A stretch of DNA of 20,459 nucleotides, from NCBI GenBank assembly GCA_016191985.1, contig JACPVB010000234.1, forward strand, positions 1-20,459, read 5' to 3'. Both the position numbers and the translations under genes were made by a program. The first letter of the stretch is position 1. Each line of letters opens with the position of its first letter. Below are positions 12,682 through 18,526 of the stretch, in pieces. The notes under the pieces are model-generated. The model was not told the DNA's origin and ran no database searches. It was given only the letters and a program-made list of their open reading frames with translations. This DNA is from Chloroflexota bacterium (GTDB taxonomy: Bacteria; Chloroflexota; Anaerolineae; Anaerolineales; Villigracilaceae).

Positions 12682-13608
12682 ATGCCACCCCGCAAAGTAA
12701 AACTCATCCTCAACCCCATGGCAGACATGGGACGTGCCTGGAAAACCGCCAATGACTTACGCCCCATCGCGCAGGAATTCAAAGGCGATCTTACATGGAG
12801 CGGAACGGTCTACCCCACCCATGCCATTGAACTTGCCAAACAAGCTGCCGAGGAGGGCTGTGACCTGGTCGTGGCCATGGGCGGGGACGGCACTGCCCAT
12901 GAAGTGATCAATGGCCTGATGCAGATTCCTGAAAACAAACGCCCGATGATGGGCGTTGTGCCCATCGGTTCGGGCAATGATTTTTCCTACTCCATCGGCG
13001 TTACTCAAAAATCCGCGCACGCGCTGGCCCACGCACTCAAAGCTGAAAATGTTAAAACTGTAGATATTGGCATGATGACCGACGAACATGGCCGCACAGA
13101 ATATTTCGACAACACCCTCGGCATTGGCTTCGACGCCATCGTCACCATCCGCTCGCATAAACTGCCGATTGTAAAAGGCTTTCTCATGTACCTCACGGCG
13201 GTCATTCAAACCATCATCTTAAATCACCATCCTGCCAGGGTAAAAATAGAAACGGACGTTGAAACATGGGAAAGCAACACGCTCATGGTCACGCTCTGTA
13301 ACGGTCCGCGGGAGGGCGGCGGCTTTATGCTTTCCCCCGATTCAAAAAACAACGACGGCAAAATGGAATACGTCATCGTCAACAAGGTTTCACGCGCCAT
13401 GATGTTCCGCCTCGTGCCTGAATTCATGCAGGGCACCCACATGCGCTTCAAACAAATCCGCATGGGCGAATTTAAAAAATTCACCCTTTCTTCCGACCTC
13501 CCACTTTACATCCATGCCGATGGGGAAATATTCACAAGTTTCGGGAGCAACCTCAAAAAGGTCAGTTTTGAAATTATGCCAAAAGCGTTAAGAGTGGTGA
13601 GGGGATGA
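12682..13608 (+). CDS. Diacylglycerol kinase family lipid kinase (DagK/YegS-like)
   Basis: A 308-residue protein of the DAGK catalytic family. It begins KVKLILNPMADMGRAW, has the nucleotide-binding MGGDGTAHEVINGLM (~70-84) and VVPIGSGNDFSYSIGV, and ends with PLYIHADGEIF, the conserved DGE of the C-terminal domain. These enzymes phosphorylate diacylglycerol or related lipids with ATP at the cytoplasmic face of the membrane. The exact lipid (diacylglycerol, sphingosine or undecaprenol-like) cannot be told from sequence. AGGAG lies just upstream of the ATG. The stop codon is followed at once by a heptameric repeat array holding a 38-bp palindrome, shared with the convergent membrane-protein gene. 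Confidence 0.92.
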   Translation: MPPRKVKLILNPMADMGRAWKTANDLRPIAQEFKGDLTWSGTVYPTHAIELAKQAAEEGCDLVVAMGGDGTAHEVINGLMQIPENKRPMMGVVPIGSGNDFSYSIGVTQKSAHALAHALKAENVKTVDIGMMTDEHGRTEYFDNTLGIGFDAIVTIRSHKLPIVKGFLMYLTAVIQTIILNHHPARVKIETDVETWESNTLMVTLCNGPREGGGFMLSPDSKNNDGKMEYVIVNKVSRAMMFRLVPEFMQGTHMRFKQIRMGEFKKFTLSSDLPLYIHADGEIFTSFGSNLKKVSFEIMPKALRVVRG

Positions 13609-13612
13609 GGAG

Positions 13613-13689
13613 GTAGACAAGTAAAAAAGTGGACAAGTAGACAGGTACACATGTGTACCTGTCTACTTGTTTACCTGTCTACTTACTCC
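13613..13689. repeat. Heptameric repeat array C with a 38-bp perfect palindrome
   Basis: Eleven 7-nt units (for example agtaaaa, aagtgga, caagtag, then reversed tctactt, gtttacc, tgtctac) fill the whole gap between two convergent stop codons. Bases 13633-13670 form a perfect 38-bp palindrome with arms starting ACAAGTAGACAGG, centred at 13651/13652. A partial third copy of the arm follows. It could end transcription from both sides as a cruciform or hairpin, though no T-run is present. Confidence 0.75.
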
Positions 13690-14190
13690 CTACCCCAAAA
13701 ACCGCGCGGATGCCATCATCGCAATGGAAATAATGATGAAGATCGTATTCGCGCTGGTCACAAACACCTGCCGCTTGCGAAGCCTTGCCATTTCAGCCAT
13801 TTGCTCATCGGTGGGCTTGCCCTGAATTTGCGCGCCAAGCGCGGCCAGCGCGCCATTGGTATTGCCGATCATGAACCCGAAAACGAGCGCTACAATCCCT
13901 GCCGCAGCGCCAATGCCAAAACCAATTCCCTGACCGCTCATCATCCAGCCCGAGCTGAACCAGTTGGAATCAACTCCATACAAATATGTACCGGCCAGCA
14001 CTGTCGCTACACCTGACCCCATCATCATCCCTGTGAAACGAGTCTTGGTCATTAGGTGACCGGCAAACTGCCGGCCTGTGTCCCCTGTTGCGCCAATGGC
14101 GGGGCCGACCACCAGGTTCATCAGGATGGCTCCCCCCGCCCAAACGATCCCGGCGATGATGTGAAGAAAACGTACAGCAGCGAATACCAT
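13690..14190 (-). CDS. Four-helix integral membrane protein, CopD/DUF-like
   Basis: A 166-residue protein with four hydrophobic segments: ~1-30 (FLHIIAGIVWAGGAILMNLV), ~52-72 (MMMGSGVATVLAGTYLYG), ~84-110 (GIGFGIGAAAGIVALVFGFM) and ~142-163 (SANTIFIIISIAMMASARFL). The N-terminal LHIIAGIVWAGG resembles the first helix of CopD-like and related small cytochrome-like membrane proteins, where the His can bind haem, but no second conserved His is obvious, so function is open. The loop GKPTDEQMAEMARLRKRQ is charged and probably cytoplasmic. AAGGAGA lies 8 nt before the ATG, a normal ribosome binding site. It converges on the lipid kinase gene and diverges from the helicase-associated gene. Confidence 0.8.
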   Translation of the reverse strand: MVFAAVRFLHIIAGIVWAGGAILMNLVVGPAIGATGDTGRQFAGHLMTKTRFTGMMMGSGVATVLAGTYLYGVDSNWFSSGWMMSGQGIGFGIGAAAGIVALVFGFMIGNTNGALAALGAQIQGKPTDEQMAEMARLRKRQVFVTSANTIFIIISIAMMASARFLG

Positions 14191-14302
14191 TATTAAATCT
14201 CCTTATTGATAAAATTTAACGATCCACAACACAAACTAAAACACGAACCGATGCAGGACGATGCACCTTTTAAAAATTCCCTATTGACCCCGCAAGGGAT
14301 GA

Positions 14303-14314
14303 TAGAATCGAAAC
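14303..14314 (+). promoter_or_regulatory. -10 box predicting a leaderless helicase-associated transcript
   Basis: TAGAAT (14303-14308) is followed by six bases and the ATG at 14315. A TTGACC lies at 14284-14289, but the 13-bp spacer is too short for a standard pair. There is no Shine-Dalgarno sequence. Confidence 0.5.
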
Positions 14315-15943
14315 ATGCCAGACCTGCTTGCATCCCTCCAAAAACATGATCTGGGACATCTCCGCATCATCGCTGGATTCTGGGGAATCGAATTGGAATC
14401 CACCGACTTGGATTCCGCACTCGAAGAACTCTCCGCCTCGCTGCTGGATCTGCAAGCTGTTACCGAAACAATCGACATTCTCCCCGCTGAGACACGTTCC
14501 GCGCTGAATGCCCTTGTTGAATCCGATGGCAAAATAGAGTGGGCTGCCTTCGCCCGCAAACACGGCGAGATCCGCGAGATGGGCGCAGGCAAACGAGACA
14601 GGGAACGCCCGCACATGAAACCTGTCTCCACGGCGGAGATTCTTTTTTATCGCGGCTTCATCGCCAAAGCATTCTTTGACTCTGGCAAAGGCGCACAGGA
14701 ATTCGCCTACATCCCGGATGATTTGCTGGAGCTTATTAGCGAAGAAGCAGAAAACAGGAAAGTGGAAAGTGGAGGAAGAAATCTCAGCGAGCCGTTAGGC
14801 CGTCCCGCCACCCCCGTGGAAAAAGCCCACGAAATCCCCGCCACCGATCATATCCTTGACGATGCGACAACCTATCTGGCGGCACTGCGAATGAATCTGG
14901 AGTCGAATCTGGAGTCAAACAGCTTGCTGTTTGATAGACAGCGTGACCTACGTGATCTACTTGTCACCGCCAACCTCGTCAAAAACAACGCCCTCCAACC
15001 CGAAGCCGTTAAAAAATTTCTCGAAGCCTCCCGCCCCGAAGCCCTGGACATGCTCTTCCAAGCCTGGCTCACTTCACAGACCTTTGACGAATTGCGCCTG
15101 ATCCCCAGCATCATCTGCGAAGGCGAGTGGCTTCGCCAGAACCAGCCGCAAGTCACGCGCGAATTTCTGATGGACCTGGTCAATGCCATTCCGCAAAACA
15201 AGTGGTGGAGCCTGCCAGCCTTCCTGCGCACGATCAAAGAAAAATTCCCCGATTTCCAAAGACCCGCCGGTGACTACGACTCCTGGTTTATCAAACGCGC
15301 CTCCGATGGACAATATCTGCGTGGCTTCGCTTATTGGGACTCGGTGGATGGGGCGCTGGTGAAATATTTTATTCAAATGCTGTATTGGCTGGGTGCGGTT
15401 GACTTGGCTTCGCCAGAAGAAGGCAAGGAAGTTACGGCGTTTCGGGCTAATGGGTTGCAGGTTGCAGGTTTGAAGGCCGAAGGAAAAATTGTTGTTTCGT
15501 CGAACGGAAAAATATCCGTCTCCCGTTATTTCTCCCGCGCTGTCCGCTACCAAATTGCGCGGTTTTGTGAATGGGATCAGGAAAAAAACGACGAGTACGT
15601 TTACCATGTCTCCGCTCAATCATTGAAGCGGGCGGGTGAGCAGGGATTGAAAGCGGAACAATTGCTTGCGATGCTGGTCAAATACACGAACGGCACAGTC
15701 CCGCCTGCGATGGTGAAGGCGCTCAAGCGTTGGGAACAGCACGGTGCAGAGGCCCGGGTGGAGAATCTGCTTGTGCTACGAGTCAGCAGGCCGGAGGTTA
15801 TGGAAGAGATGCGCAGTTCGAAGGCAGGGAAATTTTTGGGCGAGTTATTAAGCCCAACAGCAGTGGTTGTCAAAAGCGGAGCCATCGAAAAAGTAATGGC
15901 AGCGCTGGCGGAGTTGGGCCTGCTGGCAGAAGTAAAAGAGTAA
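14315..15943 (+). CDS. Helicase-associated domain protein (XPB/Ssl2-like, no ATPase motor)
   Basis: A 542-residue protein without Walker A or DEAD-box motifs. The N-terminal half is helical and carries EILFYRGFIAKAFFDSG and AQEFAYIPDDLLELI (~105-145). The C-terminal part (~390-540) has GLKAEGKIVVSSNGKISVS, RYQIARFCEWDQ, YHVSAQSLKRAGEQGLKAEQ and VVVKSGAIEKVMAALAELGLL. This matches my memory of the helicase conserved C-terminal domain family (Helicase_C_3) found alone in actinobacteria and Chloroflexi. It probably binds nucleic acid or a partner helicase; the role is unknown. It is transcribed alone: a -10 box 6 nt upstream and a terminator overlapping the stop. Low-complexity insertions of 7-nt units occur in frame near 14758-14771 and 15452-15486. 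Confidence 0.8.
   Translation: MPDLLASLQKHDLGHLRIIAGFWGIELESTDLDSALEELSASLLDLQAVTETIDILPAETRSALNALVESDGKIEWAAFARKHGEIREMGAGKRDRERPHMKPVSTAEILFYRGFIAKAFFDSGKGAQEFAYIPDDLLELISEEAENRKVESGGRNLSEPLGRPATPVEKAHEIPATDHILDDATTYLAALRMNLESNLESNSLLFDRQRDLRDLLVTANLVKNNALQPEAVKKFLEASRPEALDMLFQAWLTSQTFDELRLIPSIICEGEWLRQNQPQVTREFLMDLVNAIPQNKWWSLPAFLRTIKEKFPDFQRPAGDYDSWFIKRASDGQYLRGFAYWDSVDGALVKYFIQMLYWLGAVDLASPEEGKEVTAFRANGLQVAGLKAEGKIVVSSNGKISVSRYFSRAVRYQIARFCEWDQEKNDEYVYHVSAQSLKRAGEQGLKAEQLLAMLVKYTNGTVPPAMVKALKRWEQHGAEARVENLLVLRVSRPEVMEEMRSSKAGKFLGELLSPTAVVVKSGAIEKVMAALAELGLLAEVKE
15452..15486. repeat. Short heptad run translated in the helicase-associated gene
   Basis: Units gggttgc, aggttgc, aggtttg, aaggccg, aaggaaa run in 7-nt phase and encode the NGLQVAGLKAEGK region. 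A two-unit relative (gaaagtg twice) is at 14758-14771 in the linker of the same gene. Confidence 0.5.
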
Positions 15944-15979
15944 ATGGAAGTCACGGCGGAATCGTGACTTCCATTTTTT
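15942..15979 (+). terminator. Rho-independent terminator of the helicase-associated gene
   Basis: A 14-bp perfect stem (15942-15955 with 15963-15976, core GGAAGTCACG/CGTGACTTCC), a 7-nt loop and six Ts (15974-15979). The stop codon TAA (15941-15943) overlaps the left arm. Confidence 0.9.
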
Positions 15980-15989
15980 GTTAAATCGC

Positions 15990-15995
15990 TATAAT
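15990..15995 (+). promoter_or_regulatory. Candidate -10 box for the kbl-like gene
   Basis: TATAAT sits 11 nt after the previous terminator and is the first promoter-like sequence before the PLP-enzyme gene. It would give a ~165-nt leader holding two palindromic repeats. No clear -35 is present. Confidence 0.35.
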
Positions 15996-16012
15996 CATTT
16001 TGTGTATGATCT

Positions 16013-16134
16013 GGTGGTCGAGTAGCCCTGAGTGTTCGCCGAAGGGCATATCGAGACCACCAATAATAAACATAAATTGAAGTATGTGGTCCCGATATGG
16101 TCTCGCTGTAAAGCGGCTCGACCCATTCGACCAC
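16013..16134. repeat. Two tandem GGTGGTC-family palindromes in the kbl leader
   Basis: Unit 1 (16013-16061) has arms GGTGGTCGAGTAGCCCT and AGGGCATATCGAGACCACC, pairing with small gaps. Unit 2 (16086-16134) starts GTGGTCCCGATATGG and ends CCCATTCGACCAC. The units share ends and length (49 bp) but have diverged inside. Both lie between the likely promoter and the ATG of the PLP enzyme, so they would be transcribed as hairpins. Confidence 0.7.
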
Positions 16135-16165
16135 CCGTGGAAAATAGAATATATAGGAGAAACCC

Positions 16166-17344
16166 ATGTCTAAAACGGATTGGATCCAACAAGAGATCGA
16201 TGGTCTGAGATCGCAGGGGCTGTATAACAACATCCGCACGATTGGCTCACCGCAAGGCGCATGGCTGATTGTGGACGGGAAGAAGGTTTTGAATTTCTGC
16301 TCGAATAATTATTTGGGGCTGGCGAATCATCCCGCGCTGACGGCTGCCGCGAAAAAAGCGACAGATGAAATGGGCGTTGGACCTGCCGCCGTCCGCTCGA
16401 TTGCAGGGACAATGACTCTGCACGTTGAGTTGGAAAAACGTCTCGCGCAATTTAAAGGGGTGGAAGCGGCGATCACATTTCAATCGGGCTTCACGGCCAA
16501 CCTTGCCACTGTGCCTGTGTTGGTTGGAAAAGAAGACGTTATTTTTTCAGACAAATTGAATCACGCATCCATCATCGATGGCTGTCGTTTGTCTGGCGCG
16601 AAGATCATCGCGTACGAACACAATGATGTGAAATCGCTCGAGGAACAGATCAAGGCGAATTTGAAAGATTATCGCCGCGCGCTCATCATCACAGACGGCG
16701 TCTTTAGCATGGATGGTGACATCGCTCCGCTGCCCGATATTTATGAAGTGGCGAAGAAATACGATATTTTATTGATGGTGGATGATGCGCATGGCGAAGG
16801 TGTGCTTGGCAAGGGCGGGCGCGGCATCGTGGATCATTTCGGCCTGCACGGCAAAGTGGATGTGGAAGTTGGCACGATGTCCAAGGCGTTCGGCGTAGTG
16901 GGCGGAATCGTCGCGGGCAAATCGGTCATCATCGAATGGCTGCGTCAGCGCGGACGCCCGTTCCTGTTTTCGTCCGCAGTCACTGTGCCAGATGCGGCGG
17001 CATGTTTGGCAGCCGTGGACTTGCTCGAAGACTCCACGCAGCTTGTGGATAAACTTTGGGATAATGCCAAATATTTCAAAGCCGAAATGAAGAACCTCGG
17101 GTTCAATACTGGTGTAAGCGAAACCCCGATTACCCCGGTCATGCTTGGCGAAGCGCCACTCGCACAACAATTCAGCCGTGAGTTGTTTGATGCTGGCGTC
17201 TTTGCCATGGCGCTCGGTTTCCCGACCGTGCCTCAGGGTAAAGCGAGAATCCGCGTGATGATCTCGGCGGCCCATTCAAAGGATGACCTTGATAAAGGAC
17301 TGGAGGCGTTCAAGACTGTGGGGAAGAAGTTGGGCATGATTTAG
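16166..17344 (+). CDS. kbl: Glycine C-acetyltransferase / 2-amino-3-ketobutyrate CoA ligase-like PLP enzyme
   Basis: A 392-residue alpha-oxoamine synthase. Features: FCSNNYLGLANHP (~49-61), GPAAVRSIAGTMTLHVELE, the substrate-site DKLNHASIIDG, DGVFSMDGDIAPLP, the PLP-contacting DDAHGEGVLGKGGRGI, and the Schiff-base lysine Lys240 in TMSKAFGVVGG. The end GFPTVPQGKARIRVMISAAH is closest in flavour to Kbl (threonine catabolism: 2-amino-3-oxobutyrate + CoA to glycine + acetyl-CoA), but BioF and serine palmitoyltransferase share the fold and no tdh, bio or sphingolipid genes are adjacent, so the symbol is provisional. AGGAGA lies before the ATG. The leader holds two palindromic repeats; a heptad run and a terminator follow the stop. 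A 19-bp near-copy of its 3' end recurs after higA. Confidence 0.85.
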   Translation: MSKTDWIQQEIDGLRSQGLYNNIRTIGSPQGAWLIVDGKKVLNFCSNNYLGLANHPALTAAAKKATDEMGVGPAAVRSIAGTMTLHVELEKRLAQFKGVEAAITFQSGFTANLATVPVLVGKEDVIFSDKLNHASIIDGCRLSGAKIIAYEHNDVKSLEEQIKANLKDYRRALIITDGVFSMDGDIAPLPDIYEVAKKYDILLMVDDAHGEGVLGKGGRGIVDHFGLHGKVDVEVGTMSKAFGVVGGIVAGKSVIIEWLRQRGRPFLFSSAVTVPDAAACLAAVDLLEDSTQLVDKLWDNAKYFKAEMKNLGFNTGVSETPITPVMLGEAPLAQQFSRELFDAGVFAMALGFPTVPQGKARIRVMISAAHSKDDLDKGLEAFKTVGKKLGMI

Positions 17345-17350
17345 GGGGGG

Positions 17351-17378
17351 AGTAACGAGTGATAAGTGAGAAGTAAAA
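17351..17378. repeat. Heptameric repeat array D after the kbl stop
   Basis: Four 7-nt units in phase (agtaacg, agtgata, agtgaga, agtaaaa) lie between the stop codon (17342-17344) and the terminator. The same unit type in the opposite orientation is array E at 18478. Confidence 0.65.
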
Positions 17379-17383
17379 AATAG

Positions 17384-17407
17384 AAGGCAGAGGGGGCTGC
17401 CTTTTTT
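17384..17407 (+). terminator. Rho-independent terminator of the kbl-like gene
   Basis: Stem AAGGCAG (17384-17390) with CTGCCTT (17397-17403), a 6-nt loop and a run of Ts to 17407. Confidence 0.85.
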
Positions 17408-17428
17408 ATTTTAAGTGGTTTATAGTGC

Positions 17429-17457
17429 TTGACGCCTAGTGCGGTGCGTTATATAAT
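17429..17457 (+). promoter_or_regulatory. higBA promoter, near-consensus, leaderless
   Basis: TTGACG (17429-17434), a 17-bp spacer and TATAAT (17452-17457) form the best sigma70-type promoter of the window. The GTG of higB begins 6 nt after the -10, so transcription should start at or next to the start codon. AGTGC is repeated at 17424 and 17438, around the -35, and may be part of an autoregulatory site. Confidence 0.8.
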
Positions 17458-17463
17458 TATCTT

Positions 17464-17745
17464 GTGATTAAGACCATCAAAGACGAAGAAACTCACAAAA
17501 TTTATCTACGCGAGCGTTCGCGCAAACTGCCTAACGATATTCAGCAAGTAGCATTGCGAAAACTCCGCATGATAAACAGTGCGATTAACCTTGTTGACTT
17601 GCGAGTCCCTCCTGCAAACCGCCTTGAAAAATTAAGCGGTAACAGGGATGGACAATACAGCATCCGTATTAATGATCAATGGCGAATATGTTTTGAATGG
17701 CGCGGCAGTGACGCTTTTAATGTTGAGATAACCGATTATCACTAG
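17464..17745 (+). CDS. higB: HigB-family toxin (RelE/HigB mRNA interferase)
   Basis: A 93-residue protein of the RelE/HigB superfamily: KIYLRERSRKLPNDIQQ at the start, ALRKLRMINSAINLVDLRVPP in the middle, and the signature LEKLSGNRDGQYSIRINDQWRICFEW (~57-80) with basic and aromatic residues typical of the ribosome-dependent mRNA cleavage site, ending VEITDYH. The toxin precedes the antitoxin, the usual higBA order. The GTG start at 17464 is fixed by the promoter geometry: the -10 ends 6 nt upstream and no Shine-Dalgarno sequence exists. The gene looks more AT-rich than the chromosomal genes around it, suggesting acquisition. Full-length with the core residues present, so it should be functional. 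Confidence 0.93.
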   Translation: MIKTIKDEETHKIYLRERSRKLPNDIQQVALRKLRMINSAINLVDLRVPPANRLEKLSGNRDGQYSIRINDQWRICFEWRGSDAFNVEITDYH

Positions 17746-17756
17746 AAGGAACGAAA

Positions 17757-18056
17757 ATGACAAATAAACTTTCTCCTATTCATCCTGGCGAAGTGTTGCT
17801 GGAAGAATTCATCAAGCCGATGAATCTGAGCCAGAACCGTCTTGCCATTGACATTGGCGTAGATACACGCCGCATCAACGAGGTTGTGCTTGGCAAGCGC
17901 AGCATCACAGCGGATACTGCCTTGCGCCTTTCGCGTTTCTTTGGCAATTCCCCCCAATTTTGGATGGGTCTACAGAATCAATACGATCTTGATGTTACAG
18001 AGGACTCATTGGGCAAGCGATTGGATCGCGAAGTGCGTCCACTGGAGATGGCGTAA
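17757..18056 (+). CDS. higA: HigA-family antitoxin (HTH_3)
   Basis: A 99-residue antitoxin of the HigA/VapI type: SPIHPGEVLLEEFIKPMNLSQ (~6-26), the helix-turn-helix LAIDIGVDTRRINEVVLGKRSITADTALRLSRFF (~29-62), then FWMGLQNQYDLDV (~68-80), all standard for this family. It should bind and silence HigB and repress the shared promoter. It starts 11 nt after the higB stop with AGAAGGA as ribosome binding site, so the antitoxin has a normal initiation signal while the toxin is predicted leaderless. This may help keep antitoxin in excess. Downstream, 18067-18085 resembles the last 19 bases of the kbl gene. Confidence 0.94.
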   Translation: MTNKLSPIHPGEVLLEEFIKPMNLSQNRLAIDIGVDTRRINEVVLGKRSITADTALRLSRFFGNSPQFWMGLQNQYDLDVTEDSLGKRLDREVRPLEMA

Positions 18057-18158
18057 AGCTTGGAATGAAGTTGGGCGTGATGTAGCTTGGGGTGAACAAC
18101 AGTAAGCAAAATAAAATATGAGTCTGTTGTGTAATGCTCAGCGAATCGAGGAGGAAAT

Positions 18159-18455
18159 ATGTATGTCTTAAGTGTCACAGCACATGTGTTGCCAAATAAG
18201 GTAGAAACATTTCTCCATATAATCATGGAGTATGCGCTTGCCACTCGAAAAGAGAGCGGGAATGTACGGTACGATATTTTGCAGAGCGAGGATGATCCAT
18301 CGTGTTTCGTTATCTATGAAGCCTACCGTACGAAAGAAGACTTTATGATTCACCGCGAAACACCACACTCTGCCAGGTGGAAGACGGAAACCGAGTTCCT
18401 TATGGCAAAACCGCGCGAAAGAATCCGCTGCCAAAGTTTATTTTTTAGCGACTAA
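18159..18455 (+). CDS. Antibiotic biosynthesis monooxygenase (ABM) family protein
   Basis: A 98-residue dimeric alpha-beta barrel protein of the ABM family (YgiN/LsrG/HmoB-like). Family features: VTAHVLPNKVETFLHIIMEYALATRKESGNVRYDILQ (~5-42), then SCFVIYEAYRTKEDFMIHRETPHSARW (~48-75) with the conserved E.Y.....F..H..T.H pattern. Members act as cofactor-free oxygenases on quinols or polyketides, or as small isomerases; the substrate cannot be inferred. GAGGAGG lies just before the ATG. It stands between higA and the convergent flavoprotein, and the gap to the latter is occupied by a heptad array. No hairpin terminator is seen after it. Confidence 0.9.
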   Translation: MYVLSVTAHVLPNKVETFLHIIMEYALATRKESGNVRYDILQSEDDPSCFVIYEAYRTKEDFMIHRETPHSARWKTETEFLMAKPRERIRCQSLFFSD

Positions 18456-18477
18456 CTGGATTTTTTATTTAGCGCTC

Positions 18478-18526
18478 TTCACTTATTACTTATTACTCGT
18501 TCCTCGCATTTTCCTCCTCTTCCTCC
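18478..18526. repeat. Heptameric repeat array E spanning the flavoprotein gene end
   Basis: Seven 7-nt units in phase. Read on the minus strand they are ggaggaa, gaggagg, aaaatgc, gaggaac, gagtaat, aagtaat, aagtgaa. The array crosses the stop codon (18486-18488) and encodes the basic tail RKRRKMRGTSNK of the flavoprotein. Confidence 0.6.

Noticed and set aside
14284..14289. -35 box TTGACC for the helicase-associated gene
   Set aside because: The spacer to the TAGAAT is only 13 bp, outside the normal range; kept only as a note.
15616..16239. 207-codon minus-strand frame across the kbl leader
   Set aside because: Antisense to the helicase-associated gene and kbl start and passing through palindromic repeats and a terminator.
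18057..18105. Frameshifted extension of HigA
   Set aside because: Another frame stays open for a few codons past the higA stop, but HigA is already full family length and the extra sequence resembles the duplicated kbl end.
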